Shown here one piece after another: positions 11,800 through 24,216 of a stretch of 64,000 nt of DNA (positions are counted from its first letter, which is position 1; each line of letters opens with the position of its first letter). Under the pieces are notes generated by a model, which was not told where the DNA came from, did not search any database, and saw only the letters and a list, made by a program, of their open reading frames with translations. Origin of the DNA: Flaveria trinervia (lineage: Eukaryota > Streptophyta > Magnoliopsida > Asterales > Asteraceae); NCBI GenBank assembly GCA_025506515.1, contig CM046444.1:78384589-78448588 (forward strand), given 5' to 3'. Made by a program: the position numbers and the translations under genes.

Positions 11800-12587
11800 T
11801 GCAGGATCGTTGGAGGGTGTAGAGTTACAACACAACAACACAAAGAGGAGATAAACTAAACTTAGATCAAATAGTAAACTGGATTAACCAAGTGGTGACA
11901 CTTAAGAACACAAGGAATATATGAGATTGAACACAAAGAACACAAGTGTTTGGTTTTCAAGAATGCAGTATATTGCCTTCTCTATGTTCTATTACAAGTG
12001 TTACAAAAGCATATTCGAAAGATACAAGAAGATGAGATACTTATACAACATCCTACAGCCGGCTACACTTTGAAAGCCAGCTGGATACAATTAACTAGAC
12101 ACACATAAAATCAATTGTAGAGTCAAAAGGCAGATTGCCTTATGACATGCCATAGCTCACATCCTTATCTATTACAAAAAGGATAAAGTACATAAAGTAG
12201 AAAGTTACAGACTCAAGACCTCAATGTACAGTTACTAAAAGCATGGACCTTTTCACCAAACCATGTTAGTTGGTGACTTGTAGAGTTGCAACGGAAAGGT
12301 GTCCAGCTTTATGGAAGAGTACATCAGATAAAGCATGTTACTAAAAGTCTTCGGAAGAAATCTGTGTTCATGAACTTGAAGTTTCGGAAGACTTTGTCTC
12401 TGAGGATTCGGAAGACTTCATCTTTGGCTTCGGAAGATGTTCGTCTTGGCTTCAGAAGATTTCACGCTTAGAGTATTTATGTTGCACATGTGAAACTTCC
12501 GAAGCATTCCACTTCAATACACTTGTGCCGCATGCAGGAAAGACTAAAGATGTTTAGGTTGCATCAGCCTCTTCATTAATCTCTACA
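11800..12587 (-). mobile_element. Solo LTR A2 (family A)
   Basis: 788 bp, TGCAGGATCG...CTACA, flanked by ATAAG (11795-11799 and 12588-12592). It differs from its neighbours by a small deletion that removes part of the hairpin's right arm and the following bases (near 12140). It ends in CTACA, like A1 and A10-A12. Confidence 0.93.
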
Positions 12588-13329
12588 ATAAGTCAACCGC
12601 ATTTGGTGTCAAGGCATCCGTATTTGGTGACAAGTCATCCACATTTGGTGCAAGTCATCCACATTTGTGACAAGTCATCCGCATTTCTGACAAGTCATCC
12701 GCATTTGTGACAAGTCATCTGCATTTGTGACAAGTCATCCGCATTTATGACAAGTCATCCGCGTTTGTGACAAGTCATTTTTATTTGTGACAAGTCATCC
12801 GCATTTGTGACAAGTCATCTGCATTTGTTGCCAAGTCATCTGCATTTGGTGAAAACTCATCCGCATGTGTGTATAACACATCTGCATTTGATGAAGCTTC
12901 ATCCGCATTTGTTTTGTTCATCCACATTTGTTTCCAGACTTGAACAAAAATGATTTCACACTGCAGTGCACGTCGGGAAATCAGCAGTAGCTTCCATTTA
13001 TTCATCTTTTCTTTGTTTTTAATGATAATCGGGTTCAATTGCATCCAGTTTTGAAGGAATAATCCGGTGAATGATTATACATCTTCAAATCTTACCATAT
13101 TAGAATAGATCTAATGATTTCTCTTATTGATTTTGAGATAAACAAATGTTTTTTTCATGTTAATCTTGTTCAATTGCGTCGCATTTGTTTTGTTCATCCA
13201 CATTTTTTTTGCGTTTAGGATCACAATGGACATGCATGTTGATTGCAATCATCCATGTTCATGTTTTTCTATTCTTTTTGAAGTCCTGTTCATCAACTGT
13301 TCATAAGCATTTCTTGCAACACATCCGCA
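12588..13329. repeat. Satellite segment 3: one monomer, first with a B insertion
   Basis: The landmark is near 12953. It is the long-type monomer and ends '...acaacacatCCGCA' where the B LTR begins. No gene is seen. Confidence 0.92.
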
Positions 13330-14276
13330 TGAAAGAATTGATCTGCCCAAGATACATATTAAATTGATGTGGCTAGTGTGATATGATCCAAGTCGGGTCA
13401 TACCCAATAACAAGCCAAACAAACACCGACAAATATTTATTTGTTGATTAGATCAAAACAAATAAATATAAACACCAATTCAGAAACCGGGTTTTCTAAA
13501 TCATTGCTTTTGCAAATGAACAAGTTTATATATATATATATATATTTGTTCATATGGGATTATTTGTTCATTTTTAAATTAGTTAAACAATGACAAATAA
13601 TAGTGTGTGTGTTAGTCATATAAAATTAAAATGGTTTAATTTTACATTATAAGGATGCAAGAGTATATATATATTTTTTTTAATTTTTGAAACTTGATGG
13701 AGTCCAAAGGGAGCCAAAATCGGCCGCCCCTTTGGTCTTGGATACCCCCCCTTTTTTGGTTCCAAGGCCATGCAATAACTCCACTCAAGAACACTCTTGC
13801 ATACTCTTCATTCTCTTACACACACACAAGATATGTTCTCTCTCTAAACTTACTCAAAAATCCCGGTTTTGACCAAAAGGAATCAGGAATTTTCAACTTT
13901 GAAAAGAAGTGTTCTTGGCTGAAAAAATTCAAGAAGAGGAGAGCTCTTCAAGTTGGTGTTGCAAGCCCTAGCAAAGGAAGGTGTTTGTACATGCTTGGGG
14001 TATCACTCCTTGAGGTTTTCTTGGTTGAAAACTCAGCCACAAAGTCATCTTTCATAGCTCTCATCTTTAGGTTTTAGGAAGCTACAAGGTTGTATATTCT
14101 TCTAAGTATCTTATGTCCTTTATTGTATGCATTTGTATAATGATCCATGGCTTGGGGTTCTTTATTAAATGGGTTTAATAATCATCTTATTAACATGTTT
14201 TAAAATATAAATCCGCTGTGTTTTTCATATAACACAAGAGAATATGAACATTGATAAACATGTTAACTCCCCTACA
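13330..14276 (+). mobile_element. Solo LTR B1 (family B)
   Basis: 947 bp, from TGAAAGAATTG to CCCCTACA, between CCGCA at 13325-13329 and CCGCA at 14277-14281. It contains a short TA microsatellite (about 13526-13545) and the U3-R-like run 'gagccaaaatcggccgcccc'. It is the same sequence as the 5' LTR of element B at 38704, which identifies the family and its plus orientation. Small frames inside it recur only because the LTR is duplicated. Confidence 0.93.
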
Positions 14277-14415
14277 CCGCATTTCTTTGCCAATCCGCAT
14301 TTCTTACAAAGCATCCGCATTTGTTTGCAAGGTATCCGCATTTGATTTCAATGCATCAACATTTAACTTCAAAGCATTCGCATTTATGCTTAGAGTACCC
14401 GCATTTGTTTATAAC

Positions 14416-15216
14416 TGCAGGATCGTTGAAGGGTGTAGAGTTACAACACCACAACACAAAGAGGAGATAAACTAAACTTAGATCAAACCGTAAACTGGAT
14501 TAACCAAGTGGTGACACTTAAGAACACAAGTAATATATGAGACTGAACACAAAGAACACAAGTGTTTGGTTTTCAAGAATGCAGTATAGTGCCTTCTCTA
14601 TGTTCTATTACATATGTTACAAAATCATATTCGAAAGATACAAGAAAATGAGATACTTATACAACATCCTATAGCCAACTATACTTTGAAAGCCAGCTGG
14701 ATACAATTAACTAGACACACACAAAATCAATTGTATAGTCAAAAGGCTGATTGCCTTTTGACTATTGACTATGACATGCCATAGCTCACATCCTTATCTA
14801 TTATAAAAAGGATAAAGTACATAAAGTAGAAAGTTACAGACTCAAGACCTCAATGTACAGTTACCAAAAGCATGGACCTTTTCACCAAACCATGTTAGTT
14901 GGTGACTTGCAGAGTTGCAGCGGAAAGGTGTTCAGCTTTATGGAAGAGTACATCAGATAAAGCATGTTACTAAAAGTCTTCGGAAGAAATCTGTCTTCAT
15001 GAACTTGAAGCTTCGGAAGACTTTGTCTCTAAGGCTTCGGAAGACTTCATCCTTGGCTTCGGAAGATGTTGGTCTTGGCTTCGGAAGATTTCACACTTAG
15101 AGTATTTCTATTGCACATATGAAACTTCCGAAGCATTCCACTTCAATACACTTGTGTAGCATGCAGGAAAGACTAAGGATGTTTAGGTTGCATCAGCCTC
15201 TTCATTAATCTCTATA
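14416..15216 (-). mobile_element. Solo LTR A3 (family A)
   Basis: 801 bp. The left repeat is ATAAC (14411-14415, one change) and the right is ATAAG (15217-15221). The LTR terminus is CTATA instead of CTACA, a change shared by A3-A9 and absent from A1, A2 and A10-A12. Confidence 0.92.
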
Positions 15217-15939
15217 ATAAGTCAACCGCATTTGGTGTCAAGGCATCCGCATTTGGTGACAAGTCATCCGCATTTGGTGCAAGTCATCCGCATTTGTGAC
15301 AAGTCATCCGCATTTATGACAAGTCATCCGCATTTGTGACAAGTCATCCGCATTTGTGACAAGTCATCCGCATTTGTGACAAGTCATCCGCATTTGTGAC
15401 AAGTCATTCACATTTGTGACAAGTCATCCGCATTTGTGACAAGTCATCCGCTTTTGTTGCCAAGTCATCCGCATTAGGTGACAACTCATCCGCATGTGTG
15501 TATAACACATCCTCATTTGATGAAGCTTCATCCGCATTTGTTTTCAGACTTGAACAAAAATGATTTCACACTGCAGTGCACGTCAGGAAATCAGCAGTAG
15601 CTTCCATTTCTTCATCTTTTCTTTGTTTTTAATGATAATCGGGTTCAATTGCATCGAGTTTTGAAGGAATAATCCGGTGAATGATTATACATCTTCAAAT
15701 CTTACCATATTAGAATAGATCTAATGACTTCTCTTATTGATTTTGAGATAAACAAATGTTTTTTTCATGTTAATCTTGTTCAATTGCGTCGCATTTGTTT
15801 TGTTCATCCGCATTTTTTTTGCGTTCAGGATCACAATGGACATGCCTGTTGATTGCAATAATCCATGTTCATGTTTTTATATTCTTTTTGAAGTCCTGTT
15901 CATCAACTGTTCATAAGCATTTCTTGCAACACATCCGCA
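15217..15939. repeat. Satellite segment 4: one monomer
   Basis: The landmark is near 15562. The 20-bp array spans 15217-15545, with the non-reiterated part up to the B target site at 15935-15939. No gene is seen. Confidence 0.92.
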
Positions 15940-16131
15940 TGAACGAATTGATCTGCCCAAGATACATATTAAGTTGATGTGGCTAGTATGATTTTATCCA
16001 AGTCGGGTCATACCCAATAACAAGCCAAACAAACACCGACAAATATTTATTTGTTGATTAGATCAAAACAAATAAATATAAACACCAATTCAGAAACCGG
16101 TTTTCTAAATCATTGCTTTTGCAAATGAACA

Positions 16132-16199
<68 letters not shown>

Positions 16200-16946
16200 C
16201 TTATATATATATATTTGTTCATTTGGGATTATTTGTTCATTTTTTAAATTAGTTAAACAATGACAAATAATAGTGTGTGTGTTAGTCATATAAAATTAAA
16301 ATGGTTTAATTTTACATTATAAGGATGCAAGAGTATATATATATATTTTTTTAATTTTTGAAACTTGATGGAGTCCAAAGGGAGCCAAAATCGGCCGCCC
16401 CTTTGGTCTTGGATACCCCCCCTTTTTTGGTTCCAAGGCCATGCAATAACTCCACTCAAGAACACTCTTGCATACTCTTCATTCTCTTACACACACACAA
16501 GATAAGTTCTCTGTCTAAACTTACTCAAAAATCCCGGTTTTGACCAAAAGGAATCAGGAATTTTCAACTTTGAAAAGAAGTGTTCTTGGCTGAAAAGATT
16601 CAATAAGAGGAGAGCTCTTCAAGTTGGTGTTGCAAGCCCTAGCAAAGGAAGGTGTTTGTACAAGCTTGGGGTATCACTCCTTGAGGTTTTCTTGGTTGAA
16701 AACTCAGCCACAAAGTCATCTTTCATAGCTCTCATCTTTAGGTTTTAGGAAGCTACAAGGTTGTATATTCTTCTAAGTATCTTATGTCCTTTGTTGTATG
16801 CATTTGTATAATGATCCATGGCTTGGGGTTCTTTATTAAATGGGTTTAATAATCATCTTATTAACATGTTTTAAAATATAAATCTGCTGCGTTTTTCATA
16901 TAACACAAGAGAATATGAACTTTGATAAACATGTTAACCCCCTACA
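15940..16946 (+). mobile_element. Solo LTR B2 (family B)
   Basis: 1007 bp, TGAACGAATTG...CCCCTACA, flanked by CCGCA (15935-15939 and 16947-16951). It is longer than B1 chiefly because the TA microsatellite is expanded (about 16135-16216, with a TATC interruption). Confidence 0.92.
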
Positions 16947-17084
16947 CCGCATTTCTTTGCCAATCCGCTTTTCTTTACAAAGCATCCGCATTTGTTTGCA
17001 AGGTATCCGCGTTTGATTTCAATGCATCAACATTAACTTCAAAGCATCCGCATTTATGCTTAGAGTACCCGCATTTGTTTATAA

Positions 17085-17907
17085 TGCAGGATCGTTGAAG
17101 GTGTAGAGTTACAACACCACAACACAAAGAGGAGATAAACTAAACTTAGATCAAACCGTAAACTGGATTAACCAAGTGGTGACACTTAAGAACACAAGTA
17201 ATATATGAGACTGAACACAAAGAACACAAGTGTTTGGTTTTCAAGAATGCAGTATAGTGCCTTCTCTATGTTCTATTACATATGTTACAAAATCATAATC
17301 GAAAGATACAAGAAAATGAGATACTTATACAACATCCTATAGCCGACTATACTTTGAAAGCTAGCTGGATACAATTAACTAGACACACACAAAGTCAATT
17401 GTAGAGTCAAAAGGCTGATTGCCTTTTGACTATTGACTATGACATGCCATAGCTCACATCCTTATCTATTATAAAAAGGATAAAGTACATAAAGTAGAAA
17501 GTTACAGACTCAAGACCTCAATGTACAGTTACCAAAAGCATGGACCTTTTCACCAAACCATGTTAGTTGGTGACTTGCAGAGTTGCAGCGGAAAGGTGTT
17601 CAGCTTTATGGAAGAGTACATCAGATAAAGCATGTTACTAAAAGTCTTCGGAAGAAATCTGTCTTCATGAACTGAAGCTTCGGAAGACTTTGTCTCTGAG
17701 GCTTCGGAAGACTTTGTCTCTGAGGCTTCGGAAGACTTCATCCTTGGCTTCGGAAGATGTTGGTCTTGGCTTCTGAAGATTTCACACTTAGAGTATTTCT
17801 ATTTCACATATGAAACTTCCGAAGCATTCCACTTCAATACACTTGTGTAGCATGCAGGAAAGACTAAGGATGTTTAGGTTGCATCAGCCTCTTCATTAAT
17901 CTCTATA
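17085..17907 (-). mobile_element. Solo LTR A4 (family A)
   Basis: 823 bp, with terminus CTATA. The left target repeat has lost its G (ATAA, 17081-17084); the right is ATAAG (17908-17912). One extra copy of a TTCGGAAG-containing repeat (about 17690-17722) explains the extra length. Confidence 0.92.
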
Positions 17908-18540
17908 ATAAGTCAACCCCATTTGGTGTCAAGGCATCCGCATTTGGTGACAAGTCATCCGCATTTGGTGCAAGTCATCCGCATTTGTGACAAGTCATCC
18001 GCATTTATGACAAGTCATCCGCATTTGTGACAAGTCATCCGCATTTGTGACAAGTCATCCGCATTTGTGACAAGTCATCCGCATTTGTGACAAGTCATTC
18101 GCATTTGTGACAAGTCATCCGCATTTGTGACAAGTCATCCGCATTTGTTGCCAAGTCATCCGCATTAGGTGACAACTCATCCGCATGTGTGTATAACACA
18201 TCCTCATTTGATGAAGTTTCATCCGCATTTGTTTTCATACTTGAACAAAAATGATTTCACACTGCAGTGCACGTCAGGAAATCAGCAGTAGCTTCCATTT
18301 CTTCATCTTTTCTTTGTTTTTAATGATAATCGGGTTCAATTGCATCGAGTTTTGAAGGAATAATCCGGTGAATTATTATACATCTTCAAATCTTACCATA
18401 TTAGAACAGATCTAATGATTTCTCTTATTGATTTTGAGATAAACAAATGTTTTTTTCATGTTAATCTTGTTCAATTGCGTCGCATTTGTTTTGTTCATCC
18501 GCATTTTTTTTGCGTTCAGGATCACAATGGACATGTCTGT
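17908..18540. repeat. Satellite segment 5: monomer cut by element C
   Basis: The landmark is near 18254. The monomer stops after 'ggacatgtctgt' in its non-reiterated part, where element C's LTR begins. Its continuation and the expected B LTR are missing from the far side of C. Confidence 0.9.
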
Positions 18541-19252
18541 TGTTGATACATGTATATCCCTAGATCATGATATGTGTGATGTAATAGATCTTGTTTGGTA
18601 TGATTAATGAACTGATATTGATAGTCTGTTGGTTATAATGTTTAATAGTTCTTTAATGAGTCGTAAATGAATTGATTGAGTTTATCATTACTTGAATGAT
18701 TACATATAATATTATATTAATTAACTAAAACATTCAAACTTAACTTAATGAAGTTCTCATGCGAATGGCTCATGCGAATGAACCATAAGCATGAAGAACC
18801 TCATACGATTGACTCAGTCGCACGACTGAACAAGGAGATTGGATAAGTCGTACGACTGTAACATAAGATTGGCTCAATCGCACGACTGAACACTCAGTCG
18901 CACGAATGAACCAACCGCATAGTTCAATCGCACGACTGAACCAAACTAATGGTTCAGTCGCACGATTGAAGAGTGCCAACCTATAAATACAACTCAATTC
19001 GTGAAAAACAGGGAGATTCGTCCAAGTTCAATTCCATACGAACCCTAGCCGTCCAGAAACCTTCCAAATCGTTCTCCAAGTTCATAGAACACATTAGATC
19101 GATTCCTTATCGATTTCTAACGTTAGTTTCAATCCTTGATTGATTCTTCGTGTGTTCTCACTGATTGGATCGCCAATCAAATAGGATTCCGCACTATTTG
19201 ATCCGGTATACACGTGATCTCTAGGTATTTCAGTGAATACCAGGTCCTAACA
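18541..19252 (+). mobile_element. Element C 5' LTR
   Basis: 712 bp, TGTTGATACA...TCCTAACA, typical termini of this copia group. About 18765-18970 holds a cluster of degenerate dyads of the form AGTCGnnCGACT (for example AGTCGTACGACT near 18847), in both 'gaatga' and 'gactga' versions. This cluster lies just upstream of the TATA box and so in U3. The LTR ends two bases before the primer site. Confidence 0.88.
18982..18989 (+). promoter_or_regulatory. TATA box in element C LTR
   Basis: TATAAATA lies directly downstream of the dyad cluster and about 260 bp before the LTR end, a plausible position for the U3/R promoter. No start site can be fixed from sequence alone. Confidence 0.6.
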
Positions 19253-19254
19253 AG

Positions 19255-19266
19255 TGGTATCAGAGC
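19255..19266 (+). other. Element C primer binding site (initiator Met tRNA)
   Basis: TGGTATCAGAGC, two bases after the LTR terminus AACA, matches the initiator Met tRNA 3' end and fixes plus orientation. Confidence 0.92.
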
Positions 19267-19717
19267 TATTGGCTCTTGATTACGTGTTGATTCAATCAAG
19301 ATTGCATAAAGTTTGTGTTTTTACACTAAAAACGCAATCTTTGGCATCAAAAGTGATCTTGGAAGTTCCCTGCTCATCGACGTTTGGTTTCTACGGACTC
19401 AGGCAATCAGAACTTGTAAAATTTCGAGTTTTTACGGCTGAAAACCGTCAAACCTAGAAATTTTCGCAAACCAGCGGCTTCAATCGCACGAATGACTCAT
19501 TCGTACGACTGGACTCCATTCGTACTACTCATACGCACGATTGGACCTAGTCGCACCTTCATTCGGCCGATTGGACCATTCGTTCGCATAGCTCATACGT
19601 ACAAGTTTCATTCGCCCGACTGAACCAATCGCCCAGTTCATTCGCACGATTAGCTCAGTCGCCTCCTTCAGTCACATTAGCAAAAGCTTGTTTGGTTAGA
19701 TTATAAGTTTATTCATC
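19267..19717 (+). repeat. Element C leader with a second dyad-motif cluster
   Basis: This is the untranslated leader between primer site and Gag. About 19478-19675 repeats the LTR motif (TCGCACGA followed by ATGA, CTGG or TTGG) roughly ten times in degenerate form. No open frame is credible here. Confidence 0.7.
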
Positions 19718-21041
19718 ATGGAAGATCAGATGTCAGCCTTTACTGCTGGGAAAGACTCAAGGATACAGAATCTGTTATTGCTTGAGAGTGAGGTGGGAAA
19801 TCACAATAAACCACCAAAGCTCTTGACTTTAGATGAGTTTCCCCACTGCAAACAACGTTTTGAGATCTACCTTAATGGAGTAGATCCTAATGTGTGGAAG
19901 CCATTGAGACAGGTTATAGTACACCGGTGGGAGCTGATGGGGTTAAACTAACATTAAGCGGGATGACCGACGCGCAGAAAGTAAAGTACAATGCAGAGAA
20001 AAGAGTATATGCATTGATCACTCAGTCAATCCCCAAAGACATATTCCACCAGTATTCCGAGAACAAGCAATCCAAGAAACTGTGGGATGCGCTAGAGAAG
20101 AGATATGATGGTAATGCATCATTGACGGCGATCAAAGCAAAAGAGTTAAAGAAGGAATTCGATAACTTCTCTTCATTTGGTAATGAAAGCTTGGACGACG
20201 TCATAGATAGATTCTACCACTTGATGAGCGAATGCATACCCATGGAGTGGTTACTACCATGGAAGAAAAAGTAAGCAACTTCGCAGACGGGTTGCTGGAT
20301 AAGTGGGCTACATTTGTGTCTAACCTGAGACAGAATGGTATCCTTGTAAAGCTGGATATAAATGACTTCATTCTGAAGTTGCGCGAAGAAGCACTAAGGA
20401 TGAAGTATAGAGCTCAGAAGTCTTCGTACACACAAAATCCAGCTTTATACAACGCCACACCTCAAGCAAAGGCATCTGGAGCACCTCTCCAGACTGCTTT
20501 TGTATCTAGCTCGTCAGGTCCTTCACATGCCTCTACTTCTGGATCAGACACGTCTGGGTCATCGTGTACCCATCATATTGGATCAGAAGCTAACGCTACT
20601 AAACTGAAGACCGAGAACTTCGGTAATGTGACCGTGGAAGTAGCACGAGAGCATATGGATCTCCTAGCAGCAGTGGTTCACTCATATGATGGACTCGTTG
20701 CTGGGAAGATTGGAAACTGCCATCTGCCAGATGAGGACTACGAGCAGGTGGATGAGATGGAGCTCGAAAGAATGGATATAATGTGGGCCTTAGCAAGTGC
20801 TGTTCGAAGGGCGAAAAAGTTTGTGAAAAAGACTGGACAGAACTTGGTTGCTACTAAGGACACCACCTTTGGCTTCGATAAGAGTAAAGTGACCTGCTTT
20901 AACTGTGGTGAGAAGGGGCACTTCAAACGAGAATGTGTCAAGCCAAAGAAGACGGGGAATGGGAACCCGTTCTCATCATTACTCGCCAGGACAAGCAACC
21001 CTCTAATTCTACGTCATCAAACAAGGACCCTAAAGCACTAA
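19718..21041 (+). pseudogene. Element C Gag: capsid domain and first CCHC knuckle
   Basis: The start is ATG 19718 (MEDQMSAFTAGKDSRIQ). The first frame has LTLDEFPHCKQRFEIYLNG, a variant of the copia Gag opening. A frame change near 19900 leads to 19894-20274, with the UBN2 core SKKLWDALEKRYDGNAS and KELKKEFDNFSSFGNE. A second change near 20250 leads to 20232-21041, which ends the capsid and carries a basic run plus CFNCGEKGHFKREC at 20895-20936. The frame changes again after the knuckle near 20950. Order and motifs match element A Gag. Expected role: particle shell and RNA binding. Confidence 0.88.
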
Positions 21042-22536
21042 CTGCTCATGATGATGAAGGACAGGATTGGAGTTTCAGGTTTGTCTCACCAGGAGAATCT
21101 AACATTGCCAGTGTCGAGGATATTGACGATGATTCTGCGAGTGAAGGTGATATAGCAGTTGAAATTGCAATGTCACATAGTGAAGAAACAACTGCAGCCG
21201 AGGTCAGCTACAAGCCAAATGAGGAAGTCTCCACCTCATAGACTGAAAAGCCAGAGTCGACAGAACCAGAATCATCTGATGCAGCACTGATGGCTAATAC
21301 TTCTGGACTAACTCAGGTAAGTACCACTGACCAACTTTTTAATAACCATGCTTGTTCTAATTGTGACACGTTTAGGAAGAGCATAGATGAAAAATTTGCT
21401 AGGTTATTAGACCATAATGATAACTTAGTAAAAGATTTACGTCTGTGTACTGAGGCAAATAGAGTGCTAAAACAAAATGAGCAGTGTTATAAAGAAAAGA
21501 TAGACCTATTGACCAAACAACTTAGGGAAACTGAAGTAGTGGCTTTTAACCAAGCAAACGACATTAGGTACTATCTTAACTCCCTGGAAGACACTAAGAA
21601 CAAAGAGCAGTGTTAGAAGTCGAAGTTAATTCATTAAAACAGAAACTGCATAGTTGGACTAGTTCTTCACACATAGTTCAACACTTAGTAAGAGAAAGGA
21701 ATAACGGGGAGGGATTAGGCTACAAAGTGGTTCCACCACCACCTGAGACCTTGATGAACACCAAGTCTAGACCAGTAAATAATAACCCCGTCAAGGATCA
21801 TGTGGTGACCACTCCTCTTGTTACTGATCCAGACACCTCATGTTCATCTACTGAATCTGGTAAGAAACAAAAGGAGGACACTTCAAAGGCAAAGGGTAAA
21901 ATGCCATGTGTTAACCTGGAAAAAGAATTTGAAAAAGTTAATTTACAGTCAGGGTCAAATAGAGTCAAATCAGAACCTAAAAGGACTTGAAATGTTACTT
22001 TTTCACAAGCTTTGAGTCAAAAGCCAGCTAACCAAAAAGGAAAACAGGTTAAATCAGTAAAATTTGTTATACCAGAGAAAACATCAAACATCCAAGAGTC
22101 AAAAACTAAAGTGATTGATGTTACTAGAATATCACGCACTTCTCCACAAAGAAAGTCTACTCATAAAGTTGATAGCAGGTCATGCTACAACTGTGGAGAA
22201 TGTGGACACATTGCTTCCGACTGTCATTTCTATCAGACACCTAGGAAGAAGATTGATCTTCTGGACTCTAGACCTAGGTCTTCTAAGCGGAGTTCTCTAA
22301 CTCCACCTAGAAGAGCTAGTGACTCTAAAGTCCAACCTGTAAGCCAGACGACTGTTTATCATAAACAGGCACTGCACAAATCTGGCTTATGGAAAGAAAA
22401 ATCCACCCTTGTGTCTGATACTGATATCAAGAAAGAACCTAAGCTACCCTCACTTTCTAAGGGTCAATGGGTGGAGTTTATGATGTGTGATGCCTCAGGG
22501 AACCCAAGACAGTCAAAGCTTGGGTTCCTAACCTAA
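20933..22536 (+). pseudogene. Element C Gag: coiled coil and second CCHC knuckle
   Basis: 20933-21616 is one frame interrupted by TAG at 21239. It is acidic, then heptad-like from about 21370 (FRKSIDEKFARLLDHNDNLV). 21610-22536 is a second frame interrupted by TGA at 21988. It is Lys/Ser-rich and contains CYNCGECGHIASDC at 22183-22224. Near 22500 the third frame reads KTVKAWVPNLN then TGA, which looks like the original Gag terminus, so another frameshift lies just upstream. The knuckle, coiled coil, knuckle order parallels element A. Confidence 0.82.
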
Positions 22537-22551
22537 ACTGATCCTTTCACT

Positions 22552-23945
22552 TTGTATGCGCAGGGTGCTCGATATAGCGCTGACACTAACACGTGGATTA
22601 TAGACAGCGGAGCATCCAGGCACATGACAGGAAATAGCGCCCTTTTATCTAACGTCAAACAAATAAAAGGAGGGCATGTTTCCTTTGCAGGAAACAAAGG
22701 AGGATATATCACAGCTCAGGGAGAAGTGGGAAATCAGAAAGTTAAGTTTGATAAAGTGAACTACGTTCAACAACTTCAGAACAACTTACTTTCTGTGTCC
22801 CAAATCTGTGATAAAGGATTTAAAGTCGTCTTCGATAATCAGAAGTGTTACGTGCTGAAGAAAGAATATATGATCCCAGAAGACCAAGTTCTGATGATTG
22901 CTTCAAGATATAAAGACCTTTATGTCTTGGATCTGTCAACAGCTGCCACAACGGATCATGACGTTCAGTGTTTCTTATCTAAAGCTACTGAGAAGGATTC
23001 CATCTCCTGGCATCGGAGAATGGGACACATTAGTCAAAGGAAGATGAATCATTTGATTGAGAAGGATTTAGTTAGAGGAGTGAATGTCAAGAACTTCCAA
23101 CTTCCTGACTTCTGTATAGCTTGCAAGAAGGGCAAACAGACAAAGAATTCTCATAAGGAAAAGAAAGTTCATTCAATAGAACTTCCTCTTGAGCTTCTTC
23201 ACATGGATCTGTTCGGTCTAGTTAGTACAAGGAGCATCACAGGCGACACGTACTGTTATGTGGTCACTGATGACTACTCAAGGTTCACTTGGGTAATGTT
23301 TCTGAAATCCAAATCAGAAACTTTGGAGACATTCAAAGAATTAGTAACCACACTGGAATCACTCTACAAGCTCAAAGTTCGACAAATACGCTCAGACAAC
23401 GAGACAGAATTCAAGAATTAAGGGATGGAGGCATACTGCAAGGAAAAGGGAATTGTGCATCAATTCACCTCTGCCTACACACCTCAGATGAATGGAGTTG
23501 CTGAGAGAAAGAACAGGAGCTTGATAGAAACAGCCCGACTATGCTGGCAGACTCGAAACTGCCTATCCAATTCTGGAACGAGGTGTGTGGCAAATGCTTG
23601 CTATACACTAACAGAGTCCTAATAGTCAAGCGCCACGGAAAGACATGTTATGAGCTACTTCAAAGACGCAAACCGAATTTGGAGTATCTTGAACCTTTTG
23701 GCGCACCGTGTACACTTCTGAAGAAGACACAAGAAGGAAAATTCAGCGAGAAGGCAGTTGAAGGAATTTTTCTAGGATACAACATACCGAACAAGCGAGT
23801 TTACAATAACTCAACGGGTCTTGTGGAAGTGTGGTGTAATGTCGACGTTCAGAGATATACCACACCACCTACAGGCAAAGGCCCTGCATACTTCTTCGAT
23901 TATGATGGATTCTTCAAATCCTTCAACATCCCTCTCTCTCCCTAG
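22552..23945 (+). pseudogene. Element C pol: protease and integrase
   Basis: WIIDSGASRHMTG (DSG at 22603-22611) is the protease site. ISWHRRMGHISQRKMNHLI and FCIACKKGKQ form the HHCC domain. The core has LLHMDLFG, the second aspartate in IRSDNETEFKN, and the glutamate in MNGVAERKNRSL. A TAA at 23419 interrupts the core between the second aspartate and the glutamate, without changing frame. A frameshift follows near 23535, and 23541-23945 continues with ADSKLPIQFWNEV and the GIFLGYN block. 23946-24216 is the acidic Ser/Pro-rich linker, broken by stops. Catalytic residues are present, but the protein cannot be made whole. Confidence 0.9.
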
Positions 23946-24216
23946 GATGATGAGTTAGCTACTAGGATGATGTTATATACTAAACACTCCATCCAGCACA
24001 CAGGGAGAGTCATCTACTCAGTCAGAAGGGGTCGTCAATGAAAGTGACTCCTCCTCTGAAGATTAAACTGAAGCTGATGACCAGAACGGTCAGGAGGAAC
24101 AGGTTCTAGTTCCTGAAAGTCCACAAGCATCCACAAGGAATGCACCCTCGCCTTCGGAACCTCATACTCCAACCTCCTCCGATGCAGACCAAAATGTTCA
24201 CAATCTTGGCTCGGCG

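Noticed and set aside
13694..14077. 127-residue frame in B LTRs, also at 33830-34219
   Set aside because: It lies inside LTR sequence, changes frame between copies, and matches no domain I recognise. It is a by-product of LTR duplication.
14915..15100. 61-residue frame (MQRKGVQLYGRVHQIKHV) recurring in nearly all A LTRs
   Set aside because: It recurs because the LTR DNA is duplicated. It is antisense to the element, covers the TTCGGAAG repeats, and copies carry random changes. There is no evidence of coding selection.
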